Notes: generated by a model from the sequence alone, not told the origin. Positions 11,292 through 22,049 are shown, numbered from the stretch's first letter. The stretch: 64,000 nucleotides of DNA from Ocypus olens (GCA_910593695.2 OU343061.1:13886340-13950339); one strand, 5' to 3'. Translations and numbers: made by a program.

Positions 11292-11742
11292 TATACAGGG
11301 TATTTTTTTTATCGTGGGCCATAAGATTTTACATGCTAAAAATTATACCTTATGTTAATGTATATTTTATCATAAAATTTTGAAGGAAATTTAAGTTAGT
11401 AATAAATAAATAATTTTTCTACATGATGCGCGTGGTCAGAATAATTTAAACATGTTTTATTCCATTACAAAATGAAATTATTTGAAATAAATAACCGAGC
11501 AAACAAAATCAAAGTACCTTGAATTTCTGAAATGTCAGATTGATTAGTAAATTAATTTCATTTTTTAATGGAATAAAACATGTTTAAGTTAATCTAATTA
11601 AGCACATCATGTGGAAAAGTAATTGATTTATTACTAACTAAAATTTGCTTTAAAATTATATGTTAAAATATACATTAACACAAGGTATAATTTTTAGCAT
11701 GTAAAATCCTATGGCCCACGATAAAAAAAAACATACTGTATA
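11292..11742. mobile_element. Foldback MITE with long inverted repeats
   Basis: The left end TATACAGGGTA plus ATCGTGGGCCATAAGATTTT is repeated in reverse complement at the right end (ATCCTATGGCCCACGAT ... CTGTATA). The arms extend about 200 bases toward a centre near 11510, where ACATGTTTTATTCCATTA also recurs inverted. There is no coding frame. The ACAGGG termini resemble Tc1/mariner-type MITEs. Confidence 0.75.
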
Positions 11743-11837
11743 CAAATATAAGACAACTAACGACTAAACATCTTTTGTTAATAAATAATTTTCGTAAACT
11801 ACTTGATTTTCTTAATAGAAAAATTGAATAATTTTGA

Positions 11838-12091
11838 TATACAGGGTGTCTCGTTTCGAGTGTGCCAAACAAATACAGGAAGTAGATAATGTTATTGTGA
11901 ACAAAATAAAATAAAAATAAGATAGCGACCTTGTCAGTTCCATCAAGTAAAATTACTGTCATCTTTACTAGTATTTTCCTAGCAGTGACCAGCAACATTT
12001 TTAATGATATGAATGCAATCATCAATTTAATTTCATTAGATCATGAATAAACGTTATTCAAAGTGAAAAAAAAGGTGATGTGGCCATCATG
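11838..12091. other. Possible MITE end, otherwise unassigned
   Basis: The sequence TATACAGGGTGTCTCGTTTCG at about 11838 looks like another ACAGGG-type element terminus. No matching right end was found, and the rest is unassigned AT-rich sequence. Confidence 0.3.
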
Positions 12092-12780
12092 TTACTTTCT
12101 CCGACTTTATGGTATCATAGTCATTTATATTTACGCTTTCATGGTTTATTTTCTATTTAAATCATATTTCAAATGAACATAGAGCATTTTGTAGACTCGC
12201 ATGAAACTGACGTTTAAAACGTCAAAATTATAAGATGAAAAAAATATACTTCAAATTCAAAAACTCAGTTTACTTAAAAACTAAAGACATTTCGAAAAAA
12301 ACGTATTCTTTATAAGTTGTTCATTTTCGCATTATCTACAATTATTATTATAAATTTGCTGTAACTATTATCGTTTCATAATTATAAACCAAAAATTTAA
12401 AAAAATATTTTTTTTTCTCGAATAACAATGATTTTATGAAAAATATTTTCAAACGAAATAAGCTCATTTCTTTGTTATCTTCAATGAAAAGCTCTTGATA
12501 AAACTTCATCAAAAGCTTTTCAGTTCTTCGGATTATCAAATAAGATGTATGTTCAAAGTTTCATATCAATTGCTCTATTGTTTTTGAGATACACCGCGCA
12601 CGGACAGACACACACCCACATACACAGAGACAGACACACACACACACAGACACAATTTTTTTTCCAGAAATTGCTGAAATGGCATCTAGGGACCCCAAAA
12701 CGGATATTTCCGTAAAAAAAAAAATTGAAAAAAACATCACGATCACAATACTTTCTCGTACTTCGTAAGGGAGAAAGTAA
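12092..12780. mobile_element. Full copy of 'TTACTTTCTCC' TIR element (689 bp)
   Basis: It begins TTACTTTCTCCGAC and ends GGGAGAAAGTAA, giving a terminal inverted repeat of about 11 bases. It contains a CA microsatellite (about 12595-12650) and the shared block GGGACCCCAAAACGGATAT. It is non-coding. A nearly collinear copy lies at 33012-33720 inside an ACC intron. The superfamily is not recognised. Confidence 0.75.
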
Positions 12781-12799
12781 AAATGAGAAACATGATTTA

Positions 12800-14290
12800 A
12801 AAAACAATTTTTAATCGTTATTTAGGCGTCCCCAGTCGATTTAATCACTATGTCAAAAGTCATTTTGCGTATCTCTGTTCCCGGAAGTCCCACAATTTTT
12901 TTTTAAACAAATAGTGTTCAGTATGAGCTCTAGGACTTGAAAGAAAAATTAGAAAAAAATTTGACAAAAAGAAATTTAATCGTTATTTTGGCGTTTCTAA
13001 TCGATTTAAGCAGTATTTACGACAAAAGTACTTTTTCATATCTCGGTTCAAAGAAGTCCCTCAACAAAATTTAAAGATAAACGGTGTCCAGAATGAGCTC
13101 TCAGAGTTGAAGAAAAATAAGAAAAATTTTTTGAAGAAAAAAAATGTGTAATCGTTATTTAGGCGTTTCCAGTCAATTTAACCACTATCTGACAAAAGTT
13201 ACTTTGCGTGTTCTTCACATCCGGAAGTCTCACATTTTTTTTTATAGACAAATAGTTTTCAGAATTAGCTCTTAGACTTGAAAAAAATAAGAAAAATTTG
13301 TTGAAGAAAATTTTTTTTTATCGTTATTTGGGGGTTTCCTATCGATTTAAGCACTATCTGCGGCGTCAGTCATTTTTCGTATGTCCGTTCTCGGAAGTCC
13401 CACAAAATTTTTTTATAGAAAAATAGTGTTCAGTATTTAACAAAGTGTTCAGAATGAGCTCTTAGACTTAAAAAAAAAATAAGAAAAATTTTTGAAGACA
13501 AAAATTTTTTATCAGTATTTTGGCGTTTCTAGTCGATTTAAGCACTATTTACGACAAAAATAAATCATTTTACGTATCTTAGTTCTCAGAAGTCCCTCAA
13601 AAAAATTTATAGACAAATGGTGTCCAGATTGAGAGTTGAAGAAAAATAGATTTTTTTTTTTGAAAAACAATTTAAATCGTTATTTAGGAACACTATCTAC
13701 GACAAAAGTCATTTTGCGTATGTCCGTTCGCAAAAGTCCCACAAAATGTTTCTATGAACAAATAGTTTAGAATGAGCTCTATGAATAAAAATAACAAAAA
13801 AATTGAAAAAACGTTATTTAGGCGTTTCCAATCGATGTAAGCACTATGTCGAAAGTCATTTTGCGTATTTCTGTTCCCGGAAGTCTCACAATTTTTTTTT
13901 GTAAATAAATAGTTTTCAGAATGAGACTCAAAAAAAATAAGACAAAAAAATGTAATCGTTATTTTGGCGTTTCCAGTCGATTTAAGCACTATCTACGACA
14001 AAAATCATTTTGCGCATGTCCGTGCTCGGAAGTCCCACATTTTTTTTTATAAACAAATAGTGTTTAGAATGAGTTCTTGGATTTGAAATATTTTTTGAAG
14101 AAAAACCATTTTTAATCGTTATTTAGGCGTTTCCAGTCGATTTAAACACTATCTGTGACAAAAGTTATTTCGCGTATCTCCGTTCCCAAAAGACCCACAA
14201 ACATTTTTATAGACAAATTGTGTTCAGAGTGAGTTCTTAGACATGAAAAAAAAATAAGAATTTGTTTTTTAATCGTTATTTAGGCGTAGT
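12800..14290. repeat. Satellite A array, about ten units of about 140-190 bp
   Basis: The landmark ATCGTTATTTAGGCGTTTCC recurs, with variants, near 12814, 12977, 13149, 13320, 13509, 13675, 13812, 13954, 14114 and 14270. Each unit also carries CGGAAGTCCCACA, ACAAATAGTGTTCAGAATGAG and GACTTGAAAAA blocks. Units are diverged and vary in length mostly at A/T runs. Open frames across the array are chance products. A related subfamily lies at 19995-20505. Confidence 0.85.
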
Positions 14291-14730
14291 CGATAAGCAT
14301 TTTCTCTCGCTGGGGATAGCGGGACAGACTGCCTGAAAACGGGACTGTTCCGCTAAAAGTAGGACGTATCGTCACGTTATGTATATTTGATATTATTTAG
14401 TTTATTTATTATTTTTCTTCCTTTCTTTAGACTTAGGCTTAAGCCAGTCAGTCGAGACATGGTTTTTATCCTTAACTAGAGATACATTAGGAATTTTCTA
14501 GAGATTTAGTTTATTAACGTGCATAATAGCTATTTTTAGTACAAGTGAGCAAAGTGCATCATTTAAACACGAGTCCCCAATTAGACGAGTGATTAAGACA
14601 CTTTGCTCACGTGTGCTAGACCTGTTTTTTTTTCATTTTCGACTTGTATTCAAAATTATAATTATAATATTTACATAAGTGACAGACAACACAGTGGCAT
14701 TAAAATATCGGGTTTGTTTATTCGGTTACC
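14291..14730. other. Unassigned intergenic sequence
   Basis: Starts with a GC-richer block around 14300-14370 containing repeated GGGAC/GCGGGAC words, which may be a decayed mobile element end. I see no gene in the remainder. Confidence 0.3.
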
Positions 14731-14997
14731 TACAGGACGGCAAACGTAACTTGCCGTTGCGCAGTGACAAAATTGTGGGCGGAACCTTGGAAGGGCGCTC
14801 TCGATAGATTTCGTGAAGAATTCGCGCGCCTGGTACATTCAATTATGTGGAGGAGAGCGCCCGATAGAGTTGTAAATGAATAGCGCACGCGAAAAATATG
14901 TGCTTGCTTATTACAGAGACTGTACTCGGCCGGTTGTAGAGAGAGAGCTTTCGCTTGCTCTCTGCGCGTCTGACCAACTTAAATTTGCCGTCCTGTA
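14731..14997. mobile_element. 267-bp MITE with TACAGGACGGCAAA inverted repeats
   Basis: The left end TACAGGACGGCAAACGTAAC and the right end ...TTAAATTTGCCGTCCTGTA are imperfect inverted repeats. The interior is markedly GC-richer than its surroundings and has no convincing coding frame. The superfamily is uncertain. Confidence 0.65.
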
Positions 14998-15739
14998 TCT
15001 CGATTCATATTCATATGCTCTGATCACATTTTATTCTCGTCTCAATCGGGGTGTTTTTGTCGTTACATTGCCATGTTGTATTTTGATAGTAATGATTGAA
15101 GTATGTTGTTGACCTATAATTTCAATAAAACGTTGTTAAACAATATTTTTACATGTGAATGAGAGATATTATAAAATGCAACATTGCACTACACATAACC
15201 AAAAAAATGAAATGACCTAAACAAATTCTTGGTAACTTTTTAACTACTAACAAAAATGTCTGTGGCGAGAATAAAATATGAACAGAGTACTCGTATACAG
15301 TGCTAACGGTGTCTGTGGAACGCTCCAAAATAAAAAAAAATCCGATCATCTGCGGCCAAAATCCTCCGATATGTTAACCTTATTTTTTGAACGCGCATCT
15401 TTTCTCATAGTTGTGTATTTTCCATACCCCCACCCCTTTGCGTAATGACGTCATCGTCATTTTTTTTAAAGGCAACCACCACATTTTTCGATGGATTCTG
15501 ATTCTCCTTAAAACCCTACATACAGCAATATGCAGTTTGGTGATGTTCATTTGATTAGTCAGCGAAACTATTGGAATTTATGAAATAAACTGATTTATGT
15601 AAAATTGAAAACAAAAATTGAGATAGCTGTGGAATTTTTATTAATTTATTTGAATCAGATGAATAGGAATTTGACAGTTTGCTGAAAAGTCATTTCGGTA
15701 GGGTTTTATTGTTGTTTATTGTCATTGATCTAGCGAAAC

Positions 15740-15835
15740 ATGGTTCGTTACTTAACAGAAAGGCAAAGAATTGAAATTTTGATTATGAGGGGATATGGGG
15801 ACAGACAGCGTACACAAGAAGAAGGATGTGTTTTC
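15740..15835 (+). pseudogene. Tc1/mariner-type transposase N-terminal fragment
   Basis: The ATG opens MVRYLTERQRIEILIMRGYG followed by DRQRTQEE. This resembles the first helix-turn-helix segment of insect Tc1/mariner-group transposases. Similarity ends after about 30 codons and a stop follows at 15898. The matching C-terminal tail type occurs in two foldback elements elsewhere in the window (22800-22945 and 61800-61912). Confidence 0.5.
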
Positions 15836-17000
15836 ACGAAAATGGAAAAAATCTGTGTTTTTCTTTTTCTGATCAATTTAATCTTATTATTATGCGAGTG
15901 ACCCGATTTTTTTCTGGGATTATTTTCAGGCCGTTTGAAATTGAGGAGGTAAGACATAAAATAAATAAAGTGGAAAAATAAGGGCCACCCTAATTCCAAT
16001 GGTACTTGTTATCTGATTGAAATTGTATCGTACATCTAATAAATTGAGTTGTGCAGTAGATTCGCTGATGGGGATGGTTTCCTCATATAGGACTTGTAGG
16101 CATGAAAATTGGTACGGTTTCCTCATCAGTGCAGTAGAAGCTGATGAGCAAACCGGATATACCGACTATACTCCGAATCCGATATGATAAAGTTTATCAC
16201 CTGATGGGGAAATTATAATTACTGCTTGCAATATTTTTTTTTACTGAATTATTGTGAAATCAACGAAGTACACTAAGGAATGGAGACAAAGGCACATTTT
16301 TTCTCAAACGTCATTTATTAGTGATGAGTTTTCGTTTGAACTTAAATGCAGCATGATTAAACAACTTACAATTCTTTAATTGGTGTCTACAAGGAAACGA
16401 TTTGAACACGTTGCACGTGATGTGTATTTGCACATGCAACTTCTTGTTTTCTTATGTGTTTTGTATACATTTCCCACATGTGTGTGTATGTATATATTAA
16501 TTGCATACGGATAAGTTCCTCGTGACCCAAATAAGAAACCGCTTTCTTCAATATGGAATTATTTACCTTTTTCGTGTCCTTGTATTAATGGATTTAATCG
16601 ATTTTATAAATAATTTCATACGAGATAATGACTCCTAGCAATAATTGTAACTGTTTATTAAAAACACGGTTTCAAAGTGCGATGAACTAAACGAATAGTT
16701 GAATTTTCAAATGATAAGTTTGGAAAACACTGATTTAAAAAATCGAAAACACAATACAATTAGTAATCACGTTCAGTATTTCTTGAATGTTAAAAATTGA
16801 ATGTCAAAAACTTGAATGTTAAAAATTTATTCGAGCAAACAAATAAATCAAAATTACATATAAAATAAAGCAAACGTGTGAAGAAAATAATTCGGTAATG
16901 TCACGCAATACTTTTGGTTTAATAACTTTTAATAATTCAATGACACCTGTTAAAGTCTTAATAATTTAAACTTTTTCCAACATTGCGTAATTAAAGTCGG
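15836..17000. other. Unassigned AT-rich sequence upstream of the first exon
   Basis: Short inverted words (GGTTTCCTCAT and CTGATGGGGA variants) occur around 16045-16215, probably from a decayed repeat. No coding segment was recognised. The right end leads into the promoter at 17005. Confidence 0.3.
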
Positions 17001-17004
17001 CAAT

Positions 17005-17041
17005 TATAAAACGGGCATGCGACGATGATGTGACATTCATT
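17005..17041 (+). promoter_or_regulatory. Candidate core promoter: TATA box and initiator
   Basis: TATAAAA at 17005-17011 is followed about 30 bases later by TTCATT (17036-17041), a reasonable initiator with A at 17039. The open reading frame starts 85 bases downstream. This is inferred from spacing and consensus only. Confidence 0.45.
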
Positions 17042-17123
17042 CGCCGCTCAGACAGCCTTTGGAACAGACCTTCGAGTCCCGCAGGTTTTGAAACGACGAT
17101 TTCAGTTTTAGTGCGAATTATTC

Positions 17124-17653
17124 ATGGACTTTTTCCGCTCGATTTTCGGTTACGTAGTGAACAATAAGAATAGTACCAACAACAACAGTGAAAGTGAAGA
17201 TGAGGATTTAACGGAAGAGGATTGGCGACAATGCGTCGAGACTTGTGAAGAAGAAATTTTCAATTTCGCCCAAATTGATAATGGCGATTTGGTGACGGTG
17301 GGCCGGATTTTAGAAAGTGCCGAGAGGACAAGGGAAAGTGAACTTGGCGATAAGAAGGAATCAACTTCAGTCGCTTTGGAATTCGGTATCGGCGAGCGGC
17401 GAGGTGCGAGCGATCCGGCTCCGAATTACCAGGAGAATTTCGCGTCTTTCAAACACGTCAAGCCGGCGAGCATGGCGAAGAAATTGAACCGAAGAAATAG
17501 CAAGCGTTTTGTGATTGGGGACGAGGAAGAAGATGTCTCTGGAATTCGTATCGAGGTGACACCTGAAAATGGGTGTGAGGAAGTCGTGGATGTTATCAAG
17601 GAGCCTTCCTGGACGCATCACGGAAGGCTATTGAGACCAGGGACTTCACTTAC
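17124..17653 (+). CDS. First coding exon of an unidentified protein, or distal ACC first exon
   Basis: 176 codons plus two bases, ending at the strong donor GTAAGT (17654). Composition is clearly coding-like and unlike the flanking DNA. The start MDFFRSIFGYVV is hydrophobic, followed by an Asn/Ser tract, an acidic stretch (SESEDEDLTEEDW) and a basic RRNSKR segment near residue 124. I do not recognise the family. The phase (2) is the same as that of the alternative ACC first exon at 30940, so it could splice to ACC exon 2 at 31460. It could equally join a candidate terminal exon at 19152 to make a separate small protein of about 227 residues. RNA evidence is needed to choose. Confidence 0.6.
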
Positions 17654-17844
17654 GTAAGTCAATTAAAGTCCGTCGAGATATTAATTGCATTTTTTTTTAA
17701 TTATTTTAATTATCCCAAGTTCATGTGGTAATTACATATTATTTTTTCGTAAGATGTGATTTAAAATTTATATGCACTTAAATAAAAGTAAATCATGTTA
17801 ATTAATACTGTAGCATAAAATACGTACGTACGTATTTTAAATCG

Positions 17845-18078
17845 TGTTCGCGCGGTTTAGTTTGCGCGCACTCGGCTCGGCGGAGAGGGATCTGCAAGGT
17901 TTTTGTGGCCGCCTCGCCGAACGAGGATTTTTGGGTTGATCGCCGTGAGCAGCGAGACGATAAGTTGAATTATTAGTAATATACTAAAATCATTACTGAC
18001 TAGATTAGTTATAATTAAAAGCTACATGCCTACTGGCTGTCGAGTCTTACAGTTATTGTTTCTCGTGACCTGCTGTAG
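17845..18078 (+). other. Candidate alternative first exon (GC-rich leader, short ORF, strong donor)
   Basis: A GC-rich island (about 17845-17960) in AT-rich DNA is followed by the ATG at 18026 and ends at the donor GTAAGT (18079). The 17 codons plus two bases encode MPTGCRVLQLLFLVTCC, a hydrophobic N-terminus, and end in phase 2. Joined to ACC exon 2 this would read ...CC-R-PSMSQGT. The phase match has a one-in-three chance of being accidental, and the exon could be non-coding. Confidence 0.35.
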
Positions 18079-18466
18079 GTAAGTTGCAAGTTCTACCTTT
18101 TAAAATATAAATATGTAATGGTTTGTTTCTACTTTCTAGTTTTTTATATACACGTCGAAAGTCAATTAATGTACGTAGCTGCGGAAATAAAGCTGTCCCC
18201 CCGAACCCACAGGTTTATTTCTTTTCCAATATTTCCACACCCATTCCAACAACCAACGGCGCCCTGGGATAAGATTTTTACGCTACAATACATTGAATCC
18301 TACAAAATAATTGATCGTACTACTTTTATTATTTTATATGTTGAATACTTTCTCAAAGTACGATTGATTTTTTTTTCTTGAATAACTTTCTCAGTTATCA
18401 CTTTGTGAAACATTATGAAAATAGGGATATATCGAATAGAAACACTTGATGTATTTCACTGATTTG

Positions 18467-18677
18467 CAGGGGCGTCTCGTTATATAGAGCTAAGGAGCCA
18501 TGGCACTACCTGCAGACTCAAGCTCAGCAAGAATTTTTAATTAATTCTTAAAACACTTTTTCACCAGTTACTTTAGTGTAGGAAGATAAATCGTTCTTTC
18601 TTTTTTCCAAAAAGGAGGGGGTGGCTTATATTATACAAGTGACTCTACCATCAATATGTTCCACGAGCCGCCACTGG
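18467..18677. mobile_element. hAT-like MITE
   Basis: The left end CAGGGGCGTCTCG and the right end CGAGCCGCCACTG are imperfect inverted repeats beginning CAG, as in hAT elements. It is non-coding, and flanking 8-bp duplications are not evident. Confidence 0.4.
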
Positions 18678-19010
18678 TTATAACTGTTCGTTGTTAAACC
18701 TGCATTTTTTAATTGCGTTCAAAATTGACCATTTTCTAAAATAAATAAAAAATATTGAAAATTGTTTAAAAATTAATATTATTTAATTATTAAATATTTT
18801 AAGAATACAGTCAATTTCTTAAATTCCAACAATGTTTTAATGGGTTATTTATAACTGTTCGTTGTTAAACATGCATTTTTTAATTGCGTTCAAAATTGAG
18901 TATTTTCTAAAATAAATAAAAAAAGAAGTAGAAACTATTTAAAAATTCTGAAATAATTCTACACTCCCAAATTATTATATTTTAAGAATATAATCAACTT
19001 CTTGAAGATC
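18670..19010. repeat. Satellite B, two isolated units
   Basis: Two copies of the block starting TTATAACTGTTCGTTGTTAAAC (about 18678 and 18849), each followed by TTCTAAAATAAATAAAAAA and an AT-rich remainder. They match the array at 20505-21485. Confidence 0.75.
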
Positions 19011-19151
19011 CTCGTGAAGTATATAATTAGCAATGTTTCTAACGTTCTGCATCTTATCTTGACCTCCGTGTTAAAATTCGACCAGTTTTTAATCTGCCCC
19101 AGGCCATTGAAGATAATCAAAATATTGTTTTTTTTTTCATGTTTAGGGAAG

Positions 19152-19302
19152 TAACGCCGTGAAGAATGTAATTGAAGTGGATTTAATATGCGGGTTGGAA
19201 CGGCAAGAGGGCGATTTAAATAATACTCCTAGTATTTCTGTGTCCAATATTTCGCTGTCCTCGACAGCTTCATCAGGGATCAAAAATTGGCGGAGTTGGT
19301 GA
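19152..19302 (+). CDS. Candidate terminal exon of the gene starting at 17124
   Basis: After a polypyrimidine tract ending TTTAG (19146) and a second AG at 19151, a coding-like frame of 50 codons runs to TGA at 19300-19302, ending NWRSW. Using the second AG, the phase fits the 17124-17653 exon; the first AG would give an early stop. The composition (VIEVDLICGLERQEGD, then Ser/Thr-rich) looks coding against AT-rich flanks. I do not recognise the sequence. Possible polyadenylation signals lie at 19302 and 19809. This is a moderate-to-weak prediction. Confidence 0.35.
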
Positions 19303-19855
19303 ATAAATTGACTTAAATAACATTACAACTTGTGTCGACGCACTTATTAATTGTATATAAACATGATTAGATTGAAGCAGAAATGGATGTTGTTAGATTT
19401 TAAATGGAAATTGACATGGTGAATGTAAAACAAAACTAAGACGTGACCGCCATTTTGAAGCAGAGTGTAAAAACTTTTTTTTTTCTCTCGTCCGGAACAA
19501 GATTAAATTCGTATTACCAATTCGCGGCGTACCTGTTGATAATAATCCAGTCTACAGTTCGCGATCGCGAAGAATGTGTGTCTTCCGGTATTTATTTTTC
19601 GAAAGTCTTAGTGCCTGTTGTGTTGTGATGCATCTTCAGGATTTGAGTGTGTGTGTGTGTGTGTTTTGGTGTTTGTGTTTTTCCATCAATCTGAGGAAAG
19701 CAAAGAATCATCATCTAGGTAAAATCCTAACCGCCAAAACGCCTCGAAAGGATTTTCCTTTTTTGTAAGTTTTGATTGTTTTGCATTTATTTCTTTCACC
19801 AAAAGTGAAATAAAGTATTGTTTCCGTAGCTTTAGGAAATTTCAAGTGTCTGGCA
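19303..19855. other. Presumed 3' UTR/intergenic; short TG microsatellite
   Basis: No coding sequence seen. A (TG)n run is at about 19647-19663 and an AATAAA at 19809-19814. If the exon at 19152 is real, this is its 3' UTR and flank. Confidence 0.3.
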
Positions 19856-19859
19856 ATTG

Positions 19860-19992
19860 CTTTTTGCAATTGCGTTTAAAATTGACCATTATCTAAATTA
19901 AATAAAAAATAGTAGAGATTGTTCGAAAATTCTGAAAACTATTATATTTTAACAATATAGTTAGCTTCTTAAATTCCTATCATTTTTTATTT
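19860..19992. repeat. Satellite B, one partial unit
   Basis: GCGTTTAAAATTGACCATT ... AATAAAAAATAGTAGAGATTG ... AATTCCTATCATTTTTTA matches the middle and end of a satellite B unit. It passes directly into satellite A-type sequence. Confidence 0.65.
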
Positions 19993-20505
19993 AATCGTTT
20001 TCAGTTTCTGTAAGTCTCACAAATAATGTTTTATGAACAAATAGTGTTTAGAATGTGATTCTAGACTTGAAAAAATACAAAAATAATTTTTTTAAGAAAA
20101 ATTAAATTTAATCGTTTTTCGGCGTTTCCAGCAGTTGTACGAACGATTTACGTCAAAAGAAATGGTGCTTGTCTCAGTTTCTGTAAGTCTCACAAATAAT
20201 TTTTATAACCAAATAGTGTTCAGAATGGGATTCTGGACTTGAAAAAATACAAAAATAAATTTTTGAAGAAAATATAAATTTAATCCTTTTCAGTTTCTGT
20301 AAGTCTCACAAATAATTTTTATGAACAAATAGTGTTTAGAATGTGATTCTAGACTTGAAAAAATACAAAAATAAATTTTTGAAGAAAAATTAAATTTAAT
20401 CGTTTTTCGGCGTTTCCAGCAGTTGTACGAACGATTTATTTCAAAAGAAATTTTGCTTGTCTCAGTTTCTGTAAGTCTCACAAATATCTTTTATAACCAA
20501 ATAGT
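19993..20505. repeat. Satellite A subfamily inserted between satellite B units
   Basis: Repeats of CAGTTTCTGTAAGTCTCACA, AACAAATAGTGTTTAGAATG, TCTAGACTTGAAAAAATAC and TCGTTTTTCGGCGTTTCC correspond in order to the blocks of the 12800-14290 satellite. They are homogeneous among themselves and diverged from that array. Confidence 0.75.
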
Positions 20506-21485
20506 GTTCAAAATTGAGCATTTTCTAAAATAAATAAAAAATAGTAGAGATTGTTCGAAAATACTAAAATAATTCTATACAACTCCCAAATTATTATACT
20601 TTAAGAATATAATCAACTTCTTAAATTCCAATAATTCTTTAATGAGTTATAACTGTTCGTTGTTAAACTTGCATTTTTTATTTGTGTTCAAAATTGAGCA
20701 TTTTCTAAAATAAATAAAAAATAGTAGAGATTGTTTGAAAATTCAGAAATAATTCTATACAACTCCCAAATTATTACATTTTAAGAATATAATTAACTTC
20801 TTAAATTCCAATTATTTTTGAATGTGTTATAACTGTTCGTTGTTAAACTTGCATTTTTTAATTGTGTTCAAAATTGAGCATTTTCTAAAATAAATAAAAA
20901 ATAGTAGAAATTGTTTGAAAATTCTGAAATAATTCTATACAACTCCCAAATTATTATATTTTAAAAACATAATTAACTTCTTAAATTCCAATCATTTTTT
21001 AATGGGTTATAACTGTTCGTTGTTAAACTTGCATTTTTTGTGTTCAAAGTTGTGCATTTTCTAAAATAAATAAAAAATAGTAGAGATTGTTTGAAAATTC
21101 TAAAATAATTCTATACAACTCCCAAATTATTATATTTTAAGAATATAATTAACTTCTTAAATTCCAATCATTTTTTAAAGTGTTATAACTGTTCGTTGTT
21201 AAACTTGCATTCTTTAATTGTGTTAAAAATTGAGCATTTTCTAAAATAAATAAAAAATAGTAAAAATCGTTTGAAAATTCTGAAATAATTCTATACAACT
21301 CCCAAATTATTATATTTTAAGAATATAATTAACTTCTTAAATTCGAATCATTTTTAATTAGTTACAACTGTTCGTTGTTAAACTTGGATTTTCCAATTGC
21401 GTTCAAAATTGAGCATTTTATAAATTAAATAAAAAATAGTAGAGATTGTTCTAAAATTCTGAAATAATTCTATACAACTCTGTCT
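20505..21485. repeat. Satellite B array, about 180-bp monomers
   Basis: TTATAACTGTTCGTTGTTAAAC recurs near 20647, 20827, 21007, 21183 and 21361, a 176-180 bp period, plus a leading partial unit. Each monomer contains TTCTAAAATAAATAAAAAATAG and CTATACAACTCCCAAATTATT. The homogeneity points to fairly recent tandem amplification. Confidence 0.88.
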
Positions 21486-22049
21486 AATCAAAATTAAAAT
21501 TTAGGAGGTAATTTCATAATACTTGATCAAAATATTTATGAACCACAAAAGGATGCAACTACAACACTTTGGGGCTTTTTATATGAGTGAATGAATGAAA
21601 TAAACTTCCTTGTCCTTGATAACGATCGCGAGACCAAAACATGTTAGAATTATAAACAAAATATACGTGAAACAATCAAGTGTTTTATTAATTTTTAATA
21701 GAAATCAACCAGTCACTGGCTGATAATGGTGTATTTATCACTAATAACCAGTGCCGGCTATTAGCGTGACTCATGGTGAGGCCGGCGGTAGTAAATATTG
21801 GTCAGAACAACGCACAAATAAAAATTGACTCTCTGAGTGAATAAGCCAATCAACCCGCATCTTGTCACCTCTACTACCCAGGCCCCAACATGAGTCATGA
21901 TACTTGCCACCAATGCAAAGATAGAACTTCTTTTTTTAACAGTCGAAACGCATGTTTCTCCATTTCATTTAATATAATATTACAAAATTGATTAAATTTA
22001 TAATAAGGCATGTAGAAAGATGCTTTATACTTACATTAGAGTGAAATTA
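21486..22049. other. Unassigned sequence
   Basis: Contains short inverted words GCCGGC/TGAGTCATG around 21750-21900 that may belong to a decayed repeat. No gene seen. Confidence 0.25.

Noticed and set aside
11675..12025. Minus-strand open frame as a gene
   Set aside because: It runs across a foldback arm and low-complexity AT sequence; no homology or splice context.
12553..12807. Recurrent short peptide family (ISVLGSLDAIS...) at 10554-10772 and 12553-12807
   Set aside because: It is the translation of a shared block of a non-coding TIR element with a CA microsatellite.
12800..14290. CRISPR-like array
   Set aside because: Units are diverged, without constant short repeats and unique spacers; the genome is eukaryotic, so this is satellite DNA.
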